NCBI GenBank assembly: GCA_964036155.1
Contig: OZ038422.1
Span: 57,063,201-57,127,200, forward strand
Length of the DNA stretch: 64,000 bases
Direction: 5' to 3'
Source: Diploscapter coronatus
Taxonomy: Eukaryota > Nematoda > Chromadorea > Rhabditida > Rhabditidae
A program made the translations under genes and the position numbers. Positions 1 to 14,858 of the stretch are shown one piece after another. Within the stretch, counting starts at the first letter, position 1; the number at the start of each line of letters is the position of its first letter. The notes beneath the pieces are model-generated. The model had not been told where the DNA came from, ran no database searches, and was given only the letters and a program-made list of their open reading frames with translations.

Positions 1-103
1 TACTTGTGAAGCTTTTCTTGTCATGTAGAATTTGCAGGCCTGACTGATTTTTCAACAATCATGCGAGATGATAAACCAATGATCAATTTTGCAGAAAGAT
101 GTG

Positions 104-3100
104 ATGAGTCAGGTTCACGAAGAAATCGATTACAACGAGGAATTGCCTCTGGAAGGAGTGGCAGAAGCAGAGCGGGCTGAAGAAGAGATCGATCCGAACG
201 AGCTGGAATTGGAATGCATTGAAGAGGCTGATGGAACGAATGGAACACTGTCCGTGAAGAAAGACAAGCACAGAGACAGACAAAGGGACAGGAGACCACA
301 TTCCACACGAGAGGAGGACAGAAGCAGACGGGATAGAGACAGGATGTCTCACAGGAGAAGTACTATTCAAGTAAGTATACTTGCTTTCTGAAATCAAAAT
401 CGAAATTTTATCTTGCATGATATGGCGAAGCTTTTTTAAAACCGTTTTTATATCCATAAAATACCATTTGCATTTTGATATCAAATTCGTCTTGACAATA
501 CATCAACTGCAACTCTCATTTCACTACATTCCTCAGCTAATAGTTGTTCAAAACTGAAAATTTTCTAAAAAAAAAGATGTCGCAGAAGATAGCATCTAAA
601 TGGATTCTTTTTGTGCTTTACTCTTTCATGATTTTACGTGTTTGCGTGCCAAACGACAAGAGAAGTTCTAGAACGCAGGCGGTCTATCGCATTTTAGCCA
701 TTTTTCTTTCGAAAATAATTTTGCTGAAAACTTAGTTCATTTCTTAACTAAGTTTCTCAGGGAAATAAAAAATTGTGTAGAAATCTGAATGATCACCCTA
801 TACATTCCATTGAACAGATAAAAATGAACTTCATGATTTTCGCATGCAAACTTAGTTTCTACTATTATAATTTAAAAAAGTTAAACATATTTAAATAATA
901 AAAAAAAGGCAATTTTAGGACCGGATAAAGCGTCCTCATCAACACCACTCCTCTTCGTCGTCTCATTCAACCTCTTCTCGATCCAAATTATCCACAGCTC
1001 GCAACGAAAAGGTGAAAATAATTGTTCTAGCTAGAGTAATTTTTTCAAAAATTTCGAAACAAGACTATACCATATAGATATAATTTCAAGCCGAATGACA
1101 TGATTTTCACTCAAATGAACAAAGCAATCTTCAGTCCAAATTTCGACTCCCCCGAAAATGGACTTCACATTATTCGAAAGTAAAGTGCATTTTCAGGATC
1201 GAATTTCTTCTCGAATTGACCGAGATCGCCGTCGCAGAGAAGAGCACGGTCTTCTGAAGAAACGACGAATGGAAGGCGAGAATGGCTCGAGCAGACACAC
1301 ACATCGACACTCACACTTAGCCTCCTCCAGCAGGTCGCATGCTGAAAGAATCACACGAAAAATATCTCCGAGAAGGTAGCCATTATTTTACTTTGAAAAG
1401 ATTTTTACATAATTATTGACTGGGAAAAATCTTAATCGGATTTGCAACTTTCTGGAAAACTAGTTAATTGGATGAACAAGTTTTTTCAAGATGCGCAATG
1501 AAAAGGTCCCCTTTCTTTTACCAAAAAAACCATTTTACTTTATTCGTTTAACCACGATTTAAAAAAAAAAAATTGAAAAATTGCAGGTTTGATCTGAAGT
1601 TTGATTCAGAGAGATCGTGTTATAATTCTAGATAATATGTATTTGAGCGAATTATGAAAAGGAAAAAAATAATTTCCCTTCTGATAATCTCGTCATCATG
1701 ATGCATTTTTATTTTGCAGACACGATTCGAGCAGAGATCGAGATCGAGAACGACAGCGAGAGAGATATAGAAATGACAGAGAGCACAGAGAGACGGACAG
1801 AAATCGGCACAAGAACAGAAACAGAACTGAGGATTTGGATGCCATCGACTTGAATGACTTGGAGGCTGTCGATGAATGCAGTGAGTTTGTGAATTATGGA
1901 AATCTTATTCTTAGGAAGTAGACGAACATTTTATTTCTGGATTTTCTTCTGAATAACCATTTTTCATACGAGTTTGAAAGATCCACTACTCGATACCATT
2001 CTTTTGCTTTTTTATTCAAAATGAAGAGATGAAATGAATTTAATGAAATGATGATTTTCAGGTGGAGATGAAGACTGGAACACGGCCAGCGAGCCGTCAG
2101 AATCTCAATCCAGGTTCGTTCGCATTTCGCGCTTCTCATAATGACTATATGTTGGGAGAAAGGAAGTACTCGAGCATTATTTTATGAGCATGCATCTATG
2201 AAAACTACACTTTATCATTCAATCTTTTACACTACTTTTGAATGTGTTTTCTTGGGGACTTTAACTGTGGAACGACTTGTTTCCTCAGAAAAAGGAGACA
2301 ATCATTGATGAAATGAATGAATTGAAATCGAGACGAGACGTATCTGTAGAATTGTTGATTGTTTTAGAACAGACAGCAGTGCCTCTGTGTCTACCTCTGC
2401 ATCTGATGAGTCTGCCTCCGAAGATGAGGAGCTGTTTGACTTCGAAGAGCCTGACTATGCAGCCATGAAGAAGGCAGCTCAGAACAGCCAACCCATGCAG
2501 CTGCTTGCCATGTACAGAGAGGCACTTGAGCATGAGGATGAACAGACTGAACTGTCGGCAACGGCCGAGACAAGCTGCACGAACATGGACGAGGAATTGA
2601 CCAGGGACTCGAATGCGTCCTCGAGTAAGCAGCGGATGGAGAGGGAACGAGCCACCACATCGAGTAGCGCCAGTGGGAGCAGCCGCAGGCAGCGACAACA
2701 CGGTACACTCCCCGTCCAATCACTCTCACCACCCAACAAATCGATCGCTCAGCGACTTTTCCCCGTTCCTAATCAAATTTTACGAGATACATGTCTATCA
2801 AACAGAACGGTCATTGCCAATCAACTTTTTGTCAAGTTTTTGCATTTCGTAAGCGAGCAGCAGAGTGGAAATGACAATGACAGAAATGAGAACGTGTGTC
2901 TGCCAGTGGCTGAACAGATCGGTCCCGCCCCCTGTCACGCACTTGACGGCATTCTCAATCACATGTTTTGCAACTTTAGCCACGCCCATTCCAACTGCAT
3001 CGAGTCAGAGACGGTCGCCTGCTGCAAAGAGAGCGACACCCTCAACGACAGCAAGAAGAGCAGAAGAAAGAGGAAGAGGAGACGTAAGAAACGAGGAAAG

Positions 3101-4448
3101 AAGAGCAACAAGCAAGAGGGCACATGAAGAGCACGGAATGGATGGAAGTGAAGTCGAAGGGAAGAGACGCAGGAAGGGCGACGAACGTGGACTGACAAGA
3201 AGCAATGAAAGAGCGGCAGTCAATCCTGACGGAATAAAGGAAGCCAGTGCAATCGACAGCCACAAACACTCACACTCACACTCAATCGGTTCGTATTTAG
3301 GGATATTCACCAGAAAGAACTACAGAATAATGATGTGTTTGATATTCGGGAATTGCGTATTCTCATTCTCAAATATCACAAGTGGATTGAATTCGTTCAG
3401 CTAAGCAACACGAACAGCCGGCCACAACCATTCCCTCTCTGCTCGAGCTGGAGGTCGCCAAGCCGCAGCACAGATCTGTCGAATCGACATCATCACCCAA
3501 GGAGCAGCAGCCCCCTCCCGCAGTGGACAGACACAAGCTGCCCTCGCTGCTCAACTGCTCTGTCAAACCGCCCGATCCACTGGAGATGAAGCAGTTCATC
3601 GTGAAGATCGACACTTCCCGCAGGGAGAAAGCACAGAGGGCAGTCATCCTCGCTCCCTTGCTCGAGTCGGTAGTTCCGTTCACGAACAGCATGAGCAGAC
3701 ACCCTCTGATCGTCGCTCCCGAACAGAGTCGTCCGTCCACTTCCAAGCAGAGTGGCAGTCTGCCCAATGGGAATGCAATAAGCAGTATGTTTTCATGTTC
3801 ATCAATTATGTCAATCACACATGCATTTATGGTTTTCTGGTAAATTTATAATTTCACTTTTCATTATCTGATTTGAGTTGAGAGATTTATTGTGAATAGG
3901 AAAAATAGAGACGAAAGAGGGGAGCGTAGAGAAGAAAACGAATTTTCCTTGGATAGATGAAAAATGGTTTGAATGATTTCAGAAGCAGTCAACCACGCGA
4001 ATCGGCAAATGGGAAGCAGCTGGAGGACAGGGACAGGAATGGGAATGGGGCAGAGCACGAGCAGACAGCAAAGTTGGAATCGTCCAAGAGTAAGGATGTT
4101 TACAAGACACATGAAATTGGGCTATGAATATTTTTGATAAAAGGTGAAACGAAGAGACGATACTTCTTTTTATCCATTCATATTGTTTCACACATCATCT
4201 CATCATGTCATGAAGTAGTTGTCAAACTAAAAGATCAATAAACTTTTAAATACAGTTATCGGATATTTCAGAAAGTGCACCTTCCGAATCGTCCCAATCC
4301 ATATGAGGAGCAGCTGCATGTCCAATCGCAGCCCTCATTCCACCACTCTCATTCCCGATCATATCAGAACTATCGCCAACAAGCATCGGAGACGATGATC
4401 ACTAGAACGATCATCATGAAGCAGAATCGCAAACGGTATACTAATTGA
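104..4448 (+). CDS. Arg/Ser-rich low-complexity protein, probably nuclear; family not recognised
   Basis: Ten exons join in phase: 104-370, 919-1011, 1197-1375, 1720-1880, 2062-2113, 2368-2702, 2980-3288, 3401-3784, 3983-4089, 4272-4448, giving about 687 aa. The start at 104 lies 9 bases after an acceptor AG (93-94). The frame is open back to that AG, so an upstream exon beyond the window edge cannot be excluded. The N-terminus is acidic (EEIDYNEELPLEG). Then come long stretches of Arg with Asp, Glu, Ser or His, a Ser/Glu-rich acidic block (exon 6), a basic KKSRR-like block, Pro/Gln-rich sequence and a His/Ser/Tyr-rich tail. No folded domain, RRM or zinc finger is visible. RS-like composition suggests a nuclear speckle or RNA-processing role, but that is inference only. 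The exon 6 frame stays open past its donor (2703) to 3127; joining to 2980 was chosen because it keeps frame into exon 8. Confidence 0.7.
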
Positions 4449-4959
4449 TGCATTGCTTTGACCAGATAAGCATCACTTTTCTCTGTTGAAGAACGTATTT
4501 TACAAATTCATTGAGAGGATAGAAGAGTGATAACATCTTTATTTTTTCTTCATTTGACATTAATTAGTTCGTCTGACCAAGACAATGCCTGAATATTTTT
4601 TATTGTTCGCAATACTTATCATTTTTATACAATGAATGTGCAATTCTGGTCTTGATTAATATAGATTTTTTTCTTATTATGTATGATTAGTTTATCTTGT
4701 TTATATTTGTTTGTTTGTTTGTTGAACTTAATCATCATGAATTTGTTCACTCTTTCCTGTACCTTTCGTGTATCAACCGGCCTTATTCTAATCACGCGGT
4801 TATATTTCATAAAATATGTATTTTACTGTGCTAAATAAAAATAAATTTGTATGAATAATGTCGACAATAAATCGAATAATATTTGAAAAGTTTATCGCTT
4901 TTTAATATCTATTCAATCTGAGGAAGAGAAAATGATAAAACGTGTCTATTTGATTAAAG
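4449..4959 (+). other. 3' UTR of the RS-rich gene and short spacer
   Basis: AT-rich and without a convincing ORF. An AATAAA at 4834-4839 is the likely poly(A) signal of the upstream gene. That puts its 3' end roughly 100 bp before the BLOC1S2 start codon, an operon-like distance. Confidence 0.5.
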
Positions 4960-5768
4960 ATGGCCGAAATCAATGAACGTGCTTCCGTCTCCTCGCCCCC
5001 AGTCCCCCAAACACCTGCACCTCCACCTGAGTTGAGGCAACTCGCTGATGGGATGTACGACAAAGTCGGGGCTTTTCTGCAGGGACAAATCCAAGGTATG
5101 GTTTTCTATTCTTATTTGAAGCAAACCAGATGTGGCTAAATTATGAGATTTCATTAAACAGTTTTGAAGCTCAAATCCTGTTCCTACCTTTATAATCTAT
5201 ATTCCTTCTCAACATTGATTTTGATTACTATAATTCTCTGCAGACACAATCGAGGAGTACAAACTGCTGGAGGAGATGAATAAAACAACCGCGCAGCGAT
5301 ATGTCGATATGAAGGTTGTTACTGGGAAAGTGGCTGATAAATTGACTAAACTCAATGAAAAATGTAAGATTTTCACACTTTGAAGCAGAGTGTTTCGTTC
5401 TTTCCGATAATTTGCAATTCAAAATCTTGCAAAAAAAGTGAAAGATTATATTTGGTAAAGGAGGGGAAAAATCCATCACTTGTTGAAATTATCTTTTATA
5501 TATTTTTTATTCAATATTATAATTTATTCCTAATTGAAAGTCGTCCTCTTTCCTTCTATCAATAAATATGAATCTAAAATAATGATTTTATGCTTTTGAA
5601 TAAGTCGAGATATTTAAAATTACAGACGAATCTCTCCGACCGTATCTACAGCAAATCGACGAACTGGACGAGAGCACTCGCAAGCTGGAGGAGGCAGCCA
5701 ATTCACTCGAGCAGTACGTCTCGGCACTCGAGGGAAAGTTCACCTCTCTGCAGAGTCAGCCACAATAG
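4960..5768 (+). CDS. BLOC1S2: BLOC-1 complex subunit 2
   Basis: Three exons (4960-5095, 5244-5363, 5626-5768) encode 132 aa. BLOC1S2 is a small coiled-coil subunit of BLOC-1, and also of BORC, which act in lysosome-related organelle biogenesis and lysosome positioning. After a Pro-rich N-terminus, the family core is visible: '[17 protein letters not shown]', then an '[15 protein letters not shown]' helix and a C-terminal coiled coil. Order and length (human about 142 aa) match the family. The start ATG directly follows AAAG, a possible spliced-leader acceptor. AATAAA at 6027-6032 is the likely poly(A) signal. The upstream gene ends about 100 bp away, so the two may be co-transcribed. Confidence 0.88.
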
Positions 5769-6467
5769 TGCATAATGCAGACAGAATCTGTGACACTTCG
5801 ACATAATCACCAAGAATTGCAATCGTGATCAACGAGCTTGACTTTCATATTTAGTTCATCCATCAACTTTATAATATTCTCATTCTAATTATTTTGACAA
5901 GTTTTCATCTAGTCTGTCCTATTCATGACAGTAGATCTGTATATTTATTTCTCATACATTCCATTTTCACCAATTCTCTTACTTTTCTCTACTTATCGGT
6001 GAATTTGTTTAATTTAATTAATCAACAATAAATGCTTTAGTTCTGTCTTCCTTAAGATTTTATATGAGAAAAGTTATGATTGGCTTTTCGATACATTTTA
6101 AATTTTCACCGTCAATCAGCAATAAAAGCACAGCTGTCACAATTGACTATAAGAGAAATGCAGTGCAATGGCAGAGGCCACGCCCATCCCTTTTTCTTCG
6201 TACTACGTAGAAATTTGGGGCGCGATTTTGAAATATTGCTAAAATAGTCTAATTATCTCTTGATTAGTCATGAATGTTTCTTATCGATAAGATAGTGACG
6301 TGATAGACCTGTAAAAATCGTATTTCTTCCTGATAACCGCTGACAAACTGTTAGTATTACTGTTGTTTCGCCCGTCATTTTACATCATGTTGGAGTTCGA
6401 TTTCAGCTAATTATTTCATTTTCAGAGTGAACCGCGCTAGTTTCGAAGATCATTCAGAAGACTCGCA
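5769..6467 (+). other. BLOC1S2 3' UTR and SerRS 5' region
   Basis: AT-rich, without a supported ORF. It holds the BLOC1S2 poly(A) signal (6027-6032). A TTTTCAG acceptor ends at 6425, 42 bases before the SerRS start, and probably marks a 5' UTR exon or spliced-leader site. Confidence 0.5.
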
Positions 6468-9311
6468 ATGGTTCTGGACATCGAGCTGTTCCGTAAGGAA
6501 AAAGGTTTGTCCTTTTCAGAATCATGATTTGCATTTTTTTATTGTAAATTTAGGTGGAGATCCTGAGGTGATCCGTGAATCTCAGCGCAAGCGCTACAAA
6601 GATGTGACTCTCGTGGACAAGGTCATCGAGTTGGACACTCTTTGGAGACAGAGTGAGGCATTTTTAAATGATAGATTTGTAATGATTGAATTACAGAGAA
6701 GTTCATGGGCGACAATCTGAATCGGCAGAAGAACACCTGCAGCAAGGCTGTTGGAGAGAAGATGAAGGTATGATTTCACATAAGTTTATGGAGTTAACTC
6801 GGGAGTTATGGAAGAGAAAAAAAGAACATAGCTTGGAGGCTTTATTAGATCTTACGCCAATCAAAACTTCACGTTCTTCCTCTCTCTCCACTTTTGATTC
6901 ATCGACTTCTTGGAGAACAGAAATTTAGAACAAGGAACCCGAAGGGGACAATGACTCGCTGGCCGACGATATCGTCAAACGGCTGAGTGAACTGGAGACC
7001 GATGAGATCAAGGTTATTTGAATTGTTCTTTTTTTTTTAATCATTTTGCTCTTTCAGAAGCTGAATATCGCTCAAATCAAGAAGTGTCGTGTCCACCTGG
7101 ACGAACTGATTGCTAAGAATAAGGTGTGGAATCGAATAAAGTGGACAAACGGTTGAGAGACATTTTTTCAGGCGGAAGTGCAGAATCTGGAGGACTCTCG
7201 CCACGAGACCCTCGTGCAGATCGGCAACCTCGTGCACGACACTGTGCCTGTGTCCAAAAATGAGGACGACAACAGGACTGAGAGGACTTTCGGAGATGTC
7301 ACCATCAAGAAGAAGTACTCTCACGTGAGTGCACTATGAATTTTCGAAGTTGAAAATTATCTACTGAAATAGTCACCACCACCATAGAGATGTAGACGGA
7401 CACATGTATTCGTTTTCTTCTGGAAAAAGTCGTACTGGAATTTGAACAAAAATGAATGAAGTTTCAAATTCTTGGCGAATTTTTGAAGGTTCTTTCATTG
7501 TCAGCAGAAAATTTTCAGGTGGATCTCGTTGTGATGGTTGACGGCTTCGATGGGGAGCGCGGCACAGTGGTTGCAGGAGGCAGAGGCTACTTTCTCAAAG
7601 GACCGCTGGTCTTCCTCGAGCAGGCTCTCATTCAATTGGCACTCAAGATGTTAGTCGATCGTATTTTATTATCAATAGCAATTGAATGAATATTTGTAGG
7701 TTATGCGAGAAAAACTACACCCCTCTGTATACTCCATTCTTCATGCGTAAAGAAGTCATGCAGGAGGTCGCACAGCTCAACCAGTTCGATGAGGAATTGT
7801 ACAAGGTTGAGGATTTATTTCAGACTTTTAAAGCTTGCAATTTTTGTTCACGTGCTCCCAAATTTTGTAGACAAAATTTAAAACAAAAAAAACTTTTTAG
7901 GTGAGCGGCAAGGGCTCTGAAGTTGTTGGTGACCAGACCGTGGACGAGAAGTACCTGATCGCCACTTCCGAGCAGCCCATTGCTGCTTTCCACAGGGACG
8001 AGTGGCTCAAGGTTTTGTCTTTCGACTACAAATAACCCTCACTGATAAATTCAGGAGACGGATATGCCGATTCGCTATGCAGGAATGTCCACTTGCTTCA
8101 GACAGGAGGTGGGCAGTCACGGCAGAGACACCAGGGGAATCTTCAGGTAAACTGATGATTTTTAGAGAGAAAAATGTTCATGTGGAAGACAGGAATTGAA
8201 TTGTTGGCAACTGCTATTTGACGAGATGACGAGACCTATCTTTCTCCACACTATTTCGTTCTACCTTTCCCTTCCTTCCCCTATCCCTAACTATAGATCT
8301 CGTCATCCCGTCATATAGTAATTGCTGAATTGTTTGAATTTTCGAGTTTAAAAAAATTCTTGGTCTAAAAATAAATACATATTTTAAGAGTGCACCAGTT
8401 CGAGAAAGTGGAGCAGTTCGTGTTGTGCTCGCCCTATGATGACGAGTCCTGGAAGATGTTCGATGAGGTATTTCATTCTAATTTGACATGTATCCCTTCA
8501 ACTTACAGATGATCGGCACTGCGGAGGACTACTACAAGGTCCTGGGCATTCCCTACAGAGTGGTCGCCATCGTCAGTGCTGAGCTCAACAACGCTGCTGC
8601 CAAGAAGTATGTCGTATTAATCATTCAACACATAATTGACGTATTTGTAGACTGGATCTGGAAGGTTGGTTCCCCGGTTCCGCCGCGTTCAGAGAGCTGG
8701 TGTCCTGCTCGAATTGCCTCGACTACCAGGCCAGACGACTCAAGGTCCGCTATGGAATGACCAAGAAGATGGATGCTGATGTGAGTCGGATTTTTATGAT
8801 ACTTCATTTTATAACTCCTATATATTTTGAAAATAGAAATGGTAGATTTTAGCAGAATGAATGAAGCAACTGATCTTCTCACTTCAGATTCCCTATGTGC
8901 ACATGCTGAACGCGACAATGTGTGCCACGACCCGAGTCATCTGCGCCGTGCTCGAGAACTACCAGACTGAACAGGGAATCAACATCCCTGAGGTATGCAA
9001 ATTGATATTTTACGCAGAGGTGAAGAAGAGAAACTTCATCACATGATAATTTTATCATATGTAAAATAATGCTCAATTTGTAGCGAAAAACCTTAACTCT
9101 GGCAGTAAACATTACTATAATTTTTATTATTGATATTTCAATAAAATATTTATCGTCTCCTTTCAAATGATTATTATTTTAATATTTCTACTCGAATAGT
9201 TTCGTTTTCCAGATCCTGCAGCCGTTCATGCCCGAGAAGTATCGCACCCATATTCCATTCGTTAAGCCTGCCCCGATCGACGAGGAAAATGTCAAGAAAG
9301 GCAAAAAATAG
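6468..9311 (+). CDS. SARS1: Seryl-tRNA synthetase, cytosolic
   Basis: Fifteen exons join in phase: 6468-6504, 6554-6652, 6697-6767, 6929-7012, 7058-7123, 7172-7324, 7519-7649, 7700-7805, 7901-8011, 8055-8146, 8389-8467, 8509-8606, 8651-8780, 8888-8992, 9213-9311. The protein is 486 aa and charges tRNA-Ser (and tRNA-Sec) with serine using ATP. The start [17 protein letters not shown] is the usual eukaryotic N-terminus, followed by the helical tRNA-binding arm (about residues 20-120). Class II motifs are present: motif 2 '[20 protein letters not shown]' and motif 3 near '[15 protein letters not shown]'. The TSEQP segment appears as '[10 protein letters not shown]'. The vertebrate-type C-terminal nuclear extension is short. 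It converges on MTRFR. Confidence 0.97.
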
Positions 9312-9488
9312 AACGAGTTATTCAGAAGAAGTGTCGGGCCAAGTCAAAATGAGCAATGATTGTCGTTTTGTTTTTCATTCTATCAGTTGGTGATTTTATG
9401 GAAGCTTTTCTAAGTCTCACTATCTCTTCCCTTGTTATCAGTATCATCGTGGTTTTATCATTTCTAGCGATTTTTCTCTTTCAAATAA

Positions 9489-9494
9489 TTTATT
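9489..9494 (-). terminator. Poly(A) signal of MTRFR
   Basis: TTTATT on the + strand reads AATAAA on the minus strand, about 53 bp downstream of the MTRFR stop. It lies within the SerRS 3' UTR, so the two transcripts should overlap in antisense. Confidence 0.5.
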
Positions 9495-9533
9495 GTTTCT
9501 CAAGAAATGAATCTATCGCTGGTTTGTTGGAAT

Positions 9534-9539
9534 AATAAA
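9534..9539 (+). terminator. Poly(A) signal of SerRS
   Basis: AATAAA lies 223 bp after the SerRS stop and 8 bp before the MTRFR stop codon on the other strand. Cleavage some 10-25 bases downstream would fall inside MTRFR coding sequence. Confidence 0.6.
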
Positions 9540-9546
9540 GATGTGT

Positions 9547-10515
9547 TTATGAGACCTTGTCATTCTCTTTGTCTTCATCCTCTGAGTTGCTCTCCTTCAA
9601 TTTCATCTTCTCCTCCCTGTGTTTCCTCCTCTGTTCGTTAGCCTTTGCCTCCTTCTCTTTCTGCATTCTCCTGTACTGCTCTTCATAGCAATCGTCTCCA
9701 TTCAAGTGCCTGTCCACTGCAAATTTCATCCTCTCGTACGCGATTTCGATGTTCTTTATCTGGAGCCTCGATTCATGAACCTAAATTCCACGAATTAGCA
9801 CAAATTCCGGTATATATCGGTTGATAACAAGAAGTGATAGTTTTATCATTGAGCAACTAATCAAGCAATTCCTACAAGCTAATTTTATAAAGAGAAGATT
9901 AAAAAAATCAAATCGTATTGTCAATGACCAATGGCTTAGGACGAGATAAAAGGAACGAAAATCTGATATATGGAAATTATCGCGGTTTGCAAAGCTCAAC
10001 GACAATTCATTGATTCTCAGGAAATGATTTTGACAACTATTTGTAGATACGCAATGCACTTTGCGTATTCGAATTTGTATATTATTTATTTTTTCTCAAG
10101 TAATTAGTCACTGACAATACCTTCAAAACGATTCCGGTGGGAATGTGCCTGAGCTGCACTGCGTTCTCAGCTTTGTTGACCTTCTGACCGCCAGGCCCCC
10201 ATCCCGAGATAAACTTCTGAAACGATATCTCGATAATAAATAAAAATAAAAATATCATAACTCTTTGAAATCAGGAGAAAAAGAACTGATTTCTCGCTAA
10301 TTAAAGCTGCTCTTCACTAGTCTAATCACATTGTTACTGATTTTAAATCTTGCAAGAGAAGTCCTGTTATTTCAAATGACCACAATTTTAGCTGAAAAAA
10401 CCACCTGTTCACAATCCTCTTTGCGTATCTCGGGAAATTTGTAGCCCTTGAGTTTTTGCTTGACTGAAACGTATCGAAGAGATACCGTAACCAGATTACA
10501 GCGATAGAAGAGCAT
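9547..10515 (-). CDS. MTRFR: Mitochondrial translation release factor in rescue
   Basis: Exons 10405-10515, 10121-10216 and 9547-9780 encode 146 aa. The first ~20 residues (MLFYRCNLVTVSLRYVSVK) look like a mitochondrial presequence. Exon 2 carries the class I release-factor core with the catalytic GGQ motif in 'GWGPGGQKVNKAENAVQL', followed by 'RHIPTGIV', matching the human MTRFR (C12orf65) core. The C-terminus is a Lys/Glu/Arg-rich basic helix, as in ribosome-rescue factors that insert it in the mRNA channel. Codon-recognition domains are absent, so the protein should hydrolyse peptidyl-tRNA on stalled mitoribosomes without reading a stop codon. The acceptor TTTTTCAG ends 6 bases before the ATG. 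NAMPT lies just upstream on the same strand. Confidence 0.9.
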
Positions 10516-11036
10516 ATTGATCTGAAAAAGTTTATCTTTTAAAACTATTTTGCGTCTTTGCATGTAGAATATTCGATTTTACGTATTTTAACTTAAAATT
10601 CAGCAAGTTTCTTCATTACAATTCATTTTCGCATTTAGAATCAGATAAGTCTTATTTTGAAGTAACAACTGGAGAATGTGCAACAACCCGTAGACTAATT
10701 TATTGTCAAGAAGCCGAGCAGAGGAGAGGAATTTGAATAACAAAGGTAAAGTAGGACATGGTCTTGAAATTGAGATTTCAGGCTTGAGAATCATAATAAG
10801 ATATTGCTCTAAAATTGAAATATTTAGAAAGACTGACCGGTTTAGAAGATTTTGAATTTAGGCCAAATAATAAAATTAGGAATTTTTGATTGATAAAACA
10901 AGAGATCTTTAAAATAAACAAAACACTAACTACTGAAATGAGTCACTCGATAAAAAAGAACGTTTGACTAAAGTAAATATAAAACAACAAAAATTTGGAA
11001 TGCAGATAGGGCGATAGAATGAAAGGAACAAAAGAA
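10516..11036 (-). other. NAMPT 3' UTR and MTRFR upstream spacer
   Basis: AT-rich, without a supported ORF. AATAAA on the minus strand (10704-10699) is the best poly(A) signal for NAMPT. The gap from there to the MTRFR acceptor is about 170 bp, an operon-like distance. Confidence 0.45.
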
Positions 11037-14345
<3,309 letters not shown>

Positions 14346-14858
14346 TGTTTCTGATAGAACGACCGCTGGTCGCCGTTGCTCAATCCTGCAAACAGAAAAA
14401 TAAAACAATTCAGAAAAGAAAAAAAAGCGTGCTCAGAAAATGCGCGTCGTAAAATGTAACAGAAAGCGAAATGAAGAGAGTGTGAAAAGAAGAGAGAGAA
14501 AAGAGTGAGTGAATAAAAAGGAAATGATGCAAATGCGAAGAGGATGAAAGCCGTGACGATGCATAGAAAAAGGAAGCATTACATCTGCCTGCACAAAGTG
14601 AGGAGATTTGTGATAGATCAGATTGAATAAGAGGAAATAATATACAGAAAAATGGAAACGAATTGATATTTGCTGTTGAAAACGAGAGGAACAGATAAGA
14701 AGAAATGGAGCAGCGACAGGGAATAATATTTGCACAGTTCATACACCTCCTTGATAACAAACCGACAATGATAAAAACAGGGCATTAATAAGCACCTTAA
14801 AATTGATTAATGCTGACCATTTGGATGAGTTCTGTTGAAAATGGAAACAGCCTCGAAT
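14346..14858. other. NAMPT upstream region, purine-rich on the + strand
   Basis: From about 14400 to 14740 the + strand is strongly A+G-rich, so the NAMPT sense strand is pyrimidine-rich. TTTGCAG ends about 45 bases upstream of the NAMPT ATG (14391-14396 on the + strand as ctgcaa) and may be a trans-splice acceptor. No ORF is supported. Confidence 0.4.

Noticed and set aside
2703..3127. Readthrough of exon 6 of the RS-rich gene to a stop at 3127
   Set aside because: Splicing 2702 to 2980 keeps frame into the next exon and gives a better composition; the readthrough runs into a stop. An intron-retained isoform is possible but unsupported.
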